Assembly (NCBI GenBank): GCA_025769875.1
Contig: JAGFNK010000787.1
Span: 1 to 21,823, forward strand
DNA: 21,823 nucleotides
Source: Russula earlei
Lineage: Eukaryota; Basidiomycota; Agaricomycetes; Russulales; Russulaceae
Direction of reading: 5' to 3'
A program made the position numbers and the translations under genes. The notes below the pieces were generated by a model. It was given only the letters and a program-made list of their open reading frames with translations. It searched no databases and had not been told where the DNA came from. Shown here piece by piece: positions 9,340-18,056 of the stretch (the stretch's first letter is position 1; every line of letters starts with the position of its first letter).

Positions 9340-10933
9340 TTACAATCTCCAAGGGTGATACCCCCCACTAGACCATTGAGAGAGCGTCGCCGGATGGGTT
9401 ACCAAAAACGTTCCCACGAGAACGATAAGAAACAGCAAAAACAAGAAGGCGATGAATGCAATGGCGATTCGATCCCACCACGTCGAGAGAGAAGTGCTGA
9501 GAGGAGATTGCGTTGGCTCCTTTGAGGCTACGGGTGCCTAAATGCCAAATTCATCATATGCACATGGGATCAGCCATATGTACACACCTTTGGAGTTTGA
9601 TACAACCATATTTTTAGTTCGTATGGCGCTTCACCTGAGGCAGCCGTAACTATGACACATTGTCCACCAGGGTCAACAAAAGCCTGCACTCGGAAAGTGA
9701 GCATGTAGCTCGCAAATCAGTGGCCACAAGAGCTACCTCAACAACCTGTACGAGCTGACCACGAGCTATAACACGTCAACTATATGTTATGGGCAAGGAA
9801 GGTTAATGGAGTCGCCCACCTCCATGGTGAATCTCGGTGACTAGCTGGCCACTGATTCGGTTGAACACGCGAGCGAAGCCATTATCACCACCTGCAACAA
9901 CGAGATTCCATAACGGTAAAGACCTTGTCTGGAGGATACAGTTGGTCTGTATTGGGTGTGTGAAGGTCTGGATTTTGTCCAGGCTAGGAAATTGGTATTC
10001 GTCGACACCATCTTTGAGATTGGAAACAAGCAAGAGCTTGCCGTCACGGTTGAGAGACGCGTACCCGCTGTTTATATGTAAGAACGAGATTAAAGTGACG
10101 GCTGTGGAGACCATACATCCGACTGGTCAGTCTTTTTGACCACCTCCTTTCCCAGGGCTCGATTGAATAACACACACTGCAACGGTTGAGCAATCGAGGA
10201 ACCAATGAGAACGTGCAACTTACCACTCATGTGTGTCTAAGTAAAAGAGGACGACGCTTGCCCCGTTGTCACAAAAGTAAACGGATTTCCCATATCCTTC
10301 GGACATGAGTGGCGATGGAAGAATTGGGACAAGCTCGGTCCCTTTGATCTTCCACAGCTGCATAGATTTCTCTGAGATGCATGCTATCCTGTCGTGAATT
10401 GCATCGTATGCGATGCCCTCAACAGCCCCGTTCCCTCCCGATATTCCTACATTGTCACGGTACGACTGAGAGCATGCTGTAGATGAGATCGAAGTGGAAC
10501 ATGAAACTTCCGATACCTTTCCATTGTCGCTCCAGAAGAGATGGAGATCTCCACTGGCGAACCCGACGACAAAGCGGCTTGCATCTTGACTGGTCCAACA
10601 TACAGCTGTGGCTGGGCCATTAAAAGGCCGTACGGTTTCGAAAAGCTTCTCCCCCGAAGCAACAGACCATACAACAGTCCTCGAATCGTCGCCTGTTTAT
10701 TTGTCAGCTGGTTAGGTGAAGTTGAGAAATGAGAGTGTACCAATGCTTATTAACCGACTACATTCTGGGCTGACGGTAAGATGGTTCACCGGCCTGGTAT
10801 GGCACCGAAGGGTATTCTGAAGCCTGAAGTCGACAATCCCTGAGGCTGGGGTCATTGCTGGCGTGATAATCTGTTCTCTACCGTTCTCTACCATCAGCCA
10901 GAAAAGACCGTTCTTATCGCCTTCGCCGTGCAT
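9340..10933 (-). CDS. WD40-like beta-propeller protein with C-terminal membrane anchor, about 413 aa
   Basis: Eight exons on the minus strand (10933-10741, 10692-10517, 10465-10224, 10176-10117, 10067-9820, 9765-9737, 9683-9588, 9537-9340) join without a phase error. WD-repeat-like words include RCHTRPVNHLTVSPECSRLI then DDSRTVVWSV (about residues 45-75), AVCWTSQDASRFVVGFASGDLHLFW, and VVAGGDNGFARVFNRISGQLV. Residues about 371-393 form one hydrophobic helix (IAIAFIAFLFLLFLIVLVG...) followed by a 20-residue tail, so this is probably a tail-anchored propeller facing the cytosol. Partner and pathway are unknown. The third intron (10516-10466, 51 bp) is a multiple of three without stops, so a 430-aa form is possible. 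I chose the first in-frame ATG. A family of similar proteins is common in agaricomycetes, by memory only. Confidence 0.7.
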
Positions 10934-11232
10934 ATAATGCGCGATGATTGTGCTCAAGTGAACAAAAAAAAAATTGAATTTGAGATAATATTCAGTTTCG
11001 TCACGATCACTCCATTCCTTCAGGGTGCATTTCTACTACGAATCCCAAGCCAAGTCCGTCCAACATGAGTCATGAGTGGTTTTAACACCTCTTAGGAATG
11101 ATATGTTTCTTTGTGATTGAAACTTCCATCTCCAATTCACTTTTTTTTGTTCATTTGAGCACAATGATCGCGCTCATACATGTTGCACGCTTTCGATCAC
11201 AAAGAAACACAATATCCTAAGAGGCGTTAAAA
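10931..11232. repeat. interlaced inverted repeats upstream of the WD40 gene
   Basis: Two inverted-repeat pairs are interleaved in the order A-B-A'-B'. A (10931-10980) covers the WD40 start codon and its 5' leader with a poly-A run. A' (11133-11182) is its inverted copy, about 85% alike, including TTGAGCACAAT and ATCGCGC. B (11080-11122) and B' (11191-11232) share TTTCTTTGTGAT and CCTCTTAGGA cores. The arms suggest two successive inverted duplications or a small foldback element. The copied WD40 leader could carry promoter activity in the opposite direction. Confidence 0.75.
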
Positions 11233-11408
11233 TCGGCAAGAATTGAGAGCGCACAGCGTGTTGAGGGCATCTTCCGATCATCAGAGAAACACATTACGCT
11301 AGTCTTAAGACATAGGTAGTTGTTTGAAGCGATTGGCAACGGAAGAACGGAAGAGGAAGAAAGCAAAAGGAAATACACGTGCCCGCGCTGATTATTTAAA
11401 CCATGACC

Positions 11409-11458
11409 CTACACGGCCTGTTGGCTGACGTATATTGTGTCCCCTTCAGGCCGTGTAG
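11409..11458. repeat. perfect 12-bp-arm hairpin made of two terminal motifs
   Basis: CTACACGGCCTG (11409-11420) faces CAGGCCGTGTAG (11447-11458) across 26 bp. The right arm extends to CAGGCCGTGTAGTG (11447-11460), identical to the motif at 17734-17747. The left arm reads CCCTACACGGCCTG with one mismatch to that motif's inverse. It can be read as a tiny two-ended element, as two abutting element termini, or as the left end of the cassette that runs to 17747. Confidence 0.8.
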
Positions 11459-11920
11459 TGGGTGGGTATATATGATACGCCGCGTTGGGCGTCTGTCCTC
11501 TTTTACCTCGACTCGACGACGTTCCCAAGTGCTTGCTTGACTTTATTGATTGGAACAATACATACAATTATGAGTCGATATGGGATAGGATAGAATGCAC
11601 CCTTGGAATGAGAACAAAGGTGAATGAATACCGTGAATAAATGCCGTCGAATACTGCTTATTGTCATAGGTGCAGCTGGCCCGTGAGTCCAACTCCAACC
11701 CTGTTGCAGGCTCTGCTTGTCGCAGTTCCGACAACAGCGTAGCATGCATGGGAAGCCCTTACCGGCTTGCTCGGGCGCAGCGCTTGGTGGATCTCATATG
11801 CACATACACATATGCGCACACAACCATTGTAAATGGTTCACATCATCCCAGTGAGTTTTACCCATTACCCGTCTCTTTGAGATATGATTGCTAATCACTG
11901 TCACTGTTGGCAATCCTGAC

Positions 11921-11929
11921 TATAAAAGG
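11921..11929 (+). promoter_or_regulatory. TATA box of the 401-aa gene
   Basis: TATAAAAGG lies 61 bp upstream of the ATG at 11990, a normal position for a fungal TATA box with a short leader. Confidence 0.6.
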
Positions 11930-11989
11930 CTTGAAAGCGATAATATCATCTACGGTCATTCAGACCCCCTGTAAGCGAGCTTATTCCCA

Positions 11990-13246
11990 ATGCAAAGCCA
12001 AGGTGTTACTATCAACCCTCGCGATGCGTCGACACACCCACTACTATTCTTCCTATCCCGTGTTTGCTCATATACTGCCCTTGCACGCCAGACCTTCGAC
12101 GTCATCTGTCATATATTAAAATTCCCCCTTCATTTTGGCTCACCGACAGGAGCTGTGAAGGCCATCGCTCTCCTAATTCACTATATACTCATCTTCACCG
12201 CTGTATCCCAGTTTGTCCTATCCGGGATGACAGGGATTACGTCACACTTGGCATCACAGGCCCACGCGGTAGCCCGAAACACTCACTCGATTTCTTTGGC
12301 AGTCTGTGCGCTTCCCGTGCCTTTCAGAAGCTTGATTTGCACCAGGATCGGCAATGAGCGAGAATTCTCGTCAAACCAGAATATAAACCATTTTCCTGCA
12401 TCCCCATTTCCCATCAATGAGGATGTACATGGCCCTGCGATTGACTTGGCAATTCGTAAGACCGCTAATGCCACCTCCGCTGTCCTGGCGCTCGTGCGGG
12501 CAAGTAACCTCTCTCTTCGTCACGAAATATCGGACAAGCTTAAAGACTTTCTACAACGCGCATGGGCATGTGAATTGGCATGCGGCGTTCACCTTGCCCT
12601 TGTCAAGACTGTGATTGACGAGTAAGTCCGATCTAATTCAATATACCCATACCTTAACAACGTCTGTCTTAGGATGTTGCTCGAGAGTGATTATGTCGTT
12701 GCCAAGTTGAAAGTCGATCTACATCCGGGCTTCTTGAGCCTTGTGACGTTCAATCGGGCCAGCCAGGCTGAACGTGCAATTTTCGAAGCGCTCACGATCG
12801 CCGAGGATGCCACGACAACACATGCACGCCGCCTTGTGGTTCATGGCGAGTCAGTTCATCACAGCCTTCACCTCTTGGAATCCGTCGCCCTGGACATATC
12901 GAGCCTTTTGGCTACTGAGCTTGCTTCCGTAAATCAAGAGAAGGAGGAAATAAAGTGCAGGGTGTCGACTATCTTTGGCATGCAACGTGGTTCCCTCCGT
13001 ACCCTTAAAGGTCGACTCGCCGACTTGCGCTGTATCAATAATTTTTGGGGTGAGGCAAGAGACTTTTTGTCCCTCGCTATTCACGTGTTCAATGGCGTAC
13101 GGAGTGATCTGGTTGCTCTTAGTGAGTACCAGATGGGGCACAGGGCAGTCCGCTTGCATGTTCCTCCCGAAGAACAGTATGGATATTTTAAAAGGTGGAC
13201 AGGTAGGCTGGAAGCTCGGCGAGTCTTCAAGCCAGCTCTGCGTTGA
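11990..13246 (+). CDS. hydrophobic/helical protein of unknown function, 401 aa, two exons
   Basis: I do not recognise the family. Exon 1 (11990-12621) and exon 2 (12673-13246) are joined by a 51-bp intron (GTAAGT...CTTAG) in matching phase. Residues about 18-45 are moderately hydrophobic, and 56-78 (AVKAIALLIHYILIFTAVSQ) form a probable membrane helix. The rest looks mostly helical, with repeated Ala/Leu-rich segments and RLADLRCINNFWGEARDF near 335-350, reminiscent of membrane proteins with a long helical cytosolic domain. A good TATA box lies upstream. It is followed 165 bp later by the Spt5-like gene on the same strand and may be the first gene of the repeated cassette, although no second copy of it is visible in this window. 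Confidence 0.6.
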
Positions 13247-13326
13247 AGGTGCAACCGTCCCTCCCTCCTCACTTAACGATCTCAGTAGGTGATTATTACG
13301 TATGAGTGTAGTTGTGCTTATATGTG

Positions 13327-13335
13327 TATATAAAA
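13327..13335 (+). promoter_or_regulatory. TATA box of the Spt5-like gene
   Basis: TATATAAAA lies 77 bp before the ATG at 13412, followed by the pyrimidine-rich sequence common around fungal transcription starts. It sits in the 165-bp gap after the previous gene, so this gene most likely has its own promoter. Confidence 0.6.
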
Positions 13336-13411
13336 TGTCGTCGGAAAGTCCCGAAGCGTAAAGCGTTCGCTCTCCACCTCTCACTCTTCGCGCTAAAATA
13401 CCTGTTGAAGG

Positions 13412-16007
13412 ATGTCTAAATTCTCAGTGAGTTTCAAGTTTGTTCACAAATTAAATCTTGTGCAAATTCCTCTTGCAGGCCCGTGAATTCCTCGATCTCG
13501 AAGCAATCCTTTCGCTTGAGGACGAAGAGGAAGAGTATGAGTCAGAGGGGGAGGTTGACGACTTTGGTAATTCACCTCACAGTTTCTTTGCGGTGGTCGC
13601 TACATATCCTATAGGTTACCTCATGGATGAACCTGTATCAGATGATGATATGGATAACGCCCCACCGCCACGCTTGCCCAGCGTTGAAGTCCAGGACCTT
13701 GAGGATGAAACAAGGAGGATCACAGGTCTGGATCGGCAGACGCGATTTGCATATACGACCACCGATGACATGACCCTGCCACTTCGAGTACCACGGGAGG
13801 ATGATCCTCGTATGTGGTCTGTCAGGGTGAAGGTCAGTGAGACTGCATTATTCATAGGGGCGGTACTAACAACCAATTGGCAGCTTGGGCGAGAAGCTGA
13901 TGTTGTGTTCCAGATATGCCGCCGATGCCTCGTCCCTAACGAGATCCACCCCCCAGCCGTCACGTCGGCTTTCGCTCTGTCTTCCGTGCCAGGACATGTG
14001 TTTATTGAGGCCTTCAATATCACAGATGTTCGTCGTGCGGTGAATGGCTTGGTCACTGTCCGCGACAAGCAGCCGATCTTTATCCCGCCTACAGAGTGCG
14101 TCGGAGTACTCTCCTCACGTCCCCTATCGTGCTCTCGGATAGAGAAAGGACAATGGGTACGCTGTCTAGCTGGACGGTATCGTGATGACATTGGCTACAT
14201 CTGTGAATCGAGCGTCCCAATGAACCAGTGGTACGCTGTCGTGGCTTTCGTCCCCCGAATTCCTCAGCCTGGGGGCAAGCGGAAGAGAGATGGGCGTCCG
14301 TCTCCACGAGCATGGACTGCCGGAGAACTCACCCAACAATACGGTGAGAACAGAGTCAAAGTTCTCGGGCCTGGCCAGTTCGGCTTCAAAGGATGTTTGT
14401 ACCAGGATGGGCTCGCATTTGAGCTTCTGCCATGGTCCCTCCTTCGCATTTTGGAGCGTTGCAATTTCGACATCACTCCGTTTGCGCGATCAGATAGGGT
14501 TCGAGGCCTTCCTGCGTTCGCTGCAAGTCTCAGACGTTTCGCCCAGGATTCAGTTCAGATAGGTAACAGGATCCTTGTGATATCGGGCGAATATGCTGGT
14601 ATTATTGGCCGAATCGGAGACATTCAAAACAATGTTGCGGACGTCGTCACTCAAATTCCCGAACAGGATTCTGGCCTTATAATCAGTATCACCTTACGGG
14701 AGCTGGTTCCTTATTTTCTCGCAGGCGACTATGTCAAGATCCACTGGTTGGATTGCTTTGGCATGGTCATTACCGTGGATCACAAGGAACACAAAGTGAG
14801 TTTTCTGGATAAGAAAACCAATACAGAGGTGTGCATCTCCATCCCTCCTCTCTGCTTCGCTGATGTCTCGCTCACTGACGCTTGGTCGTATAGATTAATA
14901 CATCAGCATTTAGCCTTCAGTTTTACACTGCTCCCCACCGTTTTTTCCAACTCAAGCGTGGTCTGTATGTCGAATTTCCTGGGGCAGGTGGGGCCACGCG
15001 CAGGGGCCTTGTAACGCAAATCTCTGGTGGCAGAGCAGAGATTATAGACGAGACCAACGGGCAGCGCGTGAGTTTATTGAGATCCATTCTTCCAGCAAAT
15101 ACAGACAGTCTTCAGGTTCTGATTGACCAAGACGACATAGCAGTTTCGGGCGTCCAAACCACGGCTCTGCCCAAGCCCGAGCGCAATGGCGTTTGGGAGG
15201 GACGGAGAGTCTCTATTATCAGAGGTCCCCTAAAGGGGTATCATGGTCTCGTCAAAGCAGACGACGGCAGTAGTGTCGACGTTGAATTGGATGCAAAGCT
15301 GATGTCTCATGGCCCACTACGCCAACGGGTCAAGCTTGATGATATTCAACTCGAGTGAGTTCCTCACGAACCACGATGACCCATTCATTACGTCTCCCCT
15401 CACAAGCGTTTTCGATAGACATATGTCGATAGCGTCGTCGAGTCGCTCCAACCTTACGCCTCCTCCAGAAGATCTACCGAGGTCAATCACTCCAGAACCT
15501 GTGGAACACGAGGAGAGCGCATCCTCGCCTTGGAGCCTGCCTCAAGGACCTGGTGAGTTCTTTGGTGAATACTGAATTCTTCATGCTTATTCCAAACGAG
15601 TCTGGAAACACTGGCTCTTTGCGGAAGAAATCCAGGAACGGTTATGTGAGGAATGTATCCCATTTTATGTTCGGGGTGTCCCAACGTCATCTTTACATGC
15701 CAAGATAGAGGGACTTGGTGCAAAGACAGTTCCAGCTGCAAGGCAAAAGATCGAAGCACAACCGAATGAAGTTGTCGTCTCTGTGATCCAGAGGGGGAGA
15801 CCCGCCCAGATTTCCATCAACCCAACCTATCTAATCCCGTGGCCGCCATCCGAAGGCAACAAGGTACTCATTATCGGACACCGCTGGACTGGGCAAGTGG
15901 GGAAAGTGATCGAGTCGAAACACGGGTGCTGCACTGTTGAGCTGGAGGCTTCTGGGGCCGTTTCATACTTTTATGAACAGGATGTTGTAAATTTACTCAT
16001 GAAATAA
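13412..16007 (+). CDS. Spt5-like protein (NGN plus KOW motifs), 755 aa, seven exons
   Basis: Apparently complete paralogue of transcription elongation factor Spt5 (DSIF/NusG family), expected to bind RNA polymerase II if the role is conserved. Exons 13412-13426, 13479-13566, 13615-13832, 13884-14828, 14894-15354, 15419-15552 and 15601-16007 join in frame. After an acidic N-terminus (residues 11-34), an NGN-like domain covers about 101-185: MWSVRVK, GREADVVFQ, GHVFIEAFNITDVRRAVNGL, then VPPTE-like IPPTECVGVL. KOW-like motifs are near 195-214, 331-350, 387-402, 524-543 and 705-724 (GNKVLIIGHRWTGQVGKVI). A Ser/Pro-rich linker (577-620) precedes the last part. It is shorter than ordinary Spt5 (about 1000 aa), and I see no C-terminal heptad-like repeat. 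Its 3' end is duplicated at 18057, so it belongs to a repeated unit and is not the housekeeping copy. Confidence 0.85.
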
Positions 16008-16458
16008 CTTTGTCTCATTGCCGATATCAATATCTGTATGCGCATATGTGTTGCGTACGTACGTGTGAGGGGGGGGGGGATTGGTTGACCCCACGAGAAC
16101 GTACGTACCTCCTCATGCTGGCACTTTGATCTTCCCTGGAATCACTCTCTTCTCTCTCCCCCACAGTCGCTCGCTCGCATCTTCCCTTCCTCTTCCCTCT
16201 CTCTCCATGCATGCAGATCATACCTATTTCCAGAAAAGGAAGCCACTGCATTTCAATAAGCATATTCTCATGCGAGGCACATGCAGGCAGTACGTAAATT
16301 CCACATTCCCTTTTTTGTTGTCTTATCTTTCACTCGGACCAGAACTAAACAGAACCGCTTGTCCTCTGAGGCCGGTCCCACATCGGACTTAACAACGAGA
16401 CACTACACATCATCACACATTGCCGGCGATGTGGTTCGTGCTGCAATTGGGAATTCCA
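15961..16458 (+). repeat. direct repeat, unit 1: Spt5-like 3' end plus promoter of the coiled-coil gene
   Basis: This matches 18057-18540 in the same orientation. Shared landmarks are the CAGGATGTTGTAAA end of the Spt5-like gene, a poly-G run followed by TTGGTTGACCCC, GAACGTACGTACCTCC, a long CT-rich tract, and TTTCAATAAGCATATTC. The match continues into the first codons of the coiled-coil gene and stops at 16458, exactly where the inverted-repeat arm starts. The conserved upstream block is probably a promoter. Confidence 0.85.
16338..16458 (+). pseudogene. decayed 5' end of a coiled-coil gene copy
   Basis: Aligned with 18437-18540 in the second unit, this stretch keeps TRTKQN where the intact copy has ARTKQT, followed by recognisable remains of the WTYNQTRRIITH region. 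The ATG is lost in a small deletion and the frame ends at TAG 16467-16469. A second, full copy begins after 16459, so one gene start was left behind when the newer copy joined here. Confidence 0.75.
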
Positions 16459-16651
16459 CGGCTAACTAGCCCACGTAGCCACGAGCCAATCAGTAGCTCG
16501 GCTCACTCAATTCTATTCGGCCTCGAATGCATAACTCAGAAAGCGTGGCAGGAACATATGAGCGGGCGGGAGCTCAATACGTAAATCCCGCCCCCACCGT
16601 TTTTCGTTCACATCTCCTCGCAGCTCTCCATTTCGAGGTCCCTTCTCAGAC

Positions 16652-17338
16652 ATGTCCGAAGCCAAAGAAATTCTTGTTCACAGACGCGGTGGTTTTATGT
16701 CCGCGTCATGGTCCCCGTTTGGCAGAAGCGGCCAAAAGACTTATCATCATAAGCCTTTGACTTGGACTTGGAGATACAACGAAAGGCTGCGCGTCATCAC
16801 ACATCCGTCCCACTGCATTCCTTGCCGGAGGTGGCAGGAGCATCACCTCGCAGCTACAATGGATGACGAAGAAAAGTCTGAAGAAGAAAAGTCGCTGGAC
16901 TCTGCATATCAAGCCCGTGACCGCGCCGCTTCTCGTCCTTTCCAGGGAAGGATTGATCGTCTCGAACAGGAGCGGGACGACTTCCTCGAAGAGCTCGCGG
17001 CGCTGCGTCAGGAACTCGGAAATGCGCGAACGAAGCTGAAGGAGAGCCTCGACGCGCGCAACGAACTACAGCGCGCCCTTGTGGATCGTGCCGTCGATCA
17101 GCCACGCAAGACTGTGGGCTGCACTCCCGCCTCCCCATCATGCTCATCCGGACAGCATAAACGCCTGCGCCTCGCGACCATCGCTCATCAAGACTCCTCA
17201 ACCCCACTATGTCATGCAGAGCGGGACGTCATTGCCATTGACTGCGAATCTGAGCAGGATGTACCGTATGTCCCCCCTCCACTCCCACCTATTGCTATGA
17301 CTCATCGCTGCTCTGACTCCAGGACTTCACAGGATTGA
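16652..17338 (+). CDS. small coiled-coil protein with CxxC motif, 228 aa
   Basis: Intact single-exon paralogue of the protein at 18432-18893; function unknown. The shared core starts at LTWTWRYNERLRVITH (residues 36-51), followed by HPSHCIPCRRWQEHH with C55 and C58, which could bind zinc together with the nearby His residues. A charged coiled coil spans about 84-147 (RIDRLEQERDDFLEELAALR). A basic patch is at HKRLRL (169-174) and DVIAIDCESE near 192-201 matches DIIYIDCE of the paralogue. The first 35 residues differ from the paralogue and lack its histone-like start. The C-terminal 25 residues after IDCESE are extra. An inverted broken copy exists at 1326-2014. Nuclear location is inferred from the basic patch only. 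Confidence 0.65.
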   Translation: MSEAKEILVHRRGGFMSASWSPFGRSGQKTYHHKPLTWTWRYNERLRVITHPSHCIPCRRWQEHHLAATMDDEEKSEEEKSLDSAYQARDRAASRPFQGRIDRLEQERDDFLEELAALRQELGNARTKLKESLDARNELQRALVDRAVDQPRKTVGCTPASPSCSSGQHKRLRLATIAHQDSSTPLCHAERDVIAIDCESEQDVPYVPPPLPPIAMTHRCSDSRTSQD

Positions 17339-17651
17339 TATATGATATAGCATGTACCATAGCAGGTTGTTCATGACAATGTCAATATGTTCCATGGTTT
17401 GATACAGTCCTCGTAGATTTACTACGATATGACGCTTCAAACTTAATACATGCCATTGATATGAACTCCGTGCACTCGGCACTATGGCCGGCAAAAGCGT
17501 ACGACGTCACTGGGATCATAGATCTGCCTCAGGGCTGGCCGAACGACAAGCATTCCTGACCAGATTCACAAAACACTTTACATACGTGAGCACGCCAGAT
17601 CCAGCATTTTGCCAGGAGAATTTTGCATGAAAGCGCATATCTCCGTCATCG

Positions 17652-17714
17652 GGGCAATTATCGCCGCATGTGATAGGGCAATTATCGCCGCATGGTGATA
17701 GGGCACTTACGGCC
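17652..17714 (+). repeat. subterminal repeats, 24-25 bp period
   Basis: GGGCAATTATCGCCGCATG occurs at 17652-17670 and again at 17676-17694, with a shorter relative GGGCACTTACGGCC at 17701-17714. They lie just inside the terminal motif at 17734 and are repeated inverted at about 947-1010. Such arrays near ends are typical binding sites for CACTA-type transposases. Confidence 0.7.
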
Positions 17715-17733
17715 CGTCGTTCTCCGGTTTGCA

Positions 17734-17747
17734 CAGGCCGTGTAGTG
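17734..17747 (+). other. CACTA-like terminal motif, right orientation
   Basis: CAGGCCGTGTAGTG is the inverse of CACTACACGGCCTG and is identical to 11447-11460. With the left-facing arm at 11407-11420 it could bound a 6.3-kb element holding the 401-aa, Spt5-like and coiled-coil genes. The three bases outside do not give an unambiguous target-site duplication. Confidence 0.5.
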
Positions 17748-17788
17748 GACAGATACTTAACCTTGCGCTCACGAATCAGGTCTCCCCT

Positions 17789-18056
17789 TTGTTCCACCAC
17801 GAGTCAGTGATCGTTCATATTTTGTTTGGAATCCGAATTTGTATCTCACAGCGCGTACATCGTGTTTCAGAGGCGGTCACTGGCTAAATAGCGACGTAAT
17901 GTGCTCAGGCTTCTGAGGACGGTAGTCTGCTGGGGTGGTATGTAGTGGTCGTCGCTGTGGCTAAGTGGATGTCTCATGTTTCCCAGTTCTCCCCTTCTCC
18001 TGGGTCCATATAATTGCGGCCTCACAACCCCGTGTTATTTATTTATTTGCTTGCCA
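17789..18056. other. spacer between the two cassette copies
   Basis: No gene is seen. Apart from the GTTCCACC homology at its start, I see only a short TTATTTATTTATTTG run at about 18036-18050, immediately before the homology to the Spt5-like 3' end resumes. Confidence 0.5.

Larger units (their letters stand above)
11233..11989. other. gene-poor interval with hairpin and promoter signals
   Basis: No supported gene. It contains the hairpin at 11409-11458, a GTATATATGA stretch at about 11466-11475 followed by CT-rich DNA without a usable reading frame, and a CATATGCACATACACATATG-like patch near 11797. The TATA box of the next gene is at its right end. Small open frames here on both strands lack any family resemblance. 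Confidence 0.4.
16459..17788 (+). repeat. right arm of the 1.33 kb inverted repeat
   Basis: Inverted match to 876-2206. This arm carries the intact coiled-coil gene, subterminal repeats and the terminal motif. It keeps all the CpG sites that are mutated in the left arm, so it is the better-preserved copy. Homology to the second cassette continues a little beyond its right end (GTTCCACC at 17791-17798). Confidence 0.95.

Noticed and set aside
11503..11745. 80-codon minus-strand frame
   Set aside because: No splice partners, no recognisable motif, and a composition like surrounding non-coding DNA.
13616..14191. 191-codon open frame on the minus strand
   Set aside because: Antisense to the NGN region of the Spt5-like gene; Arg/Ser-rich low-complexity translation.
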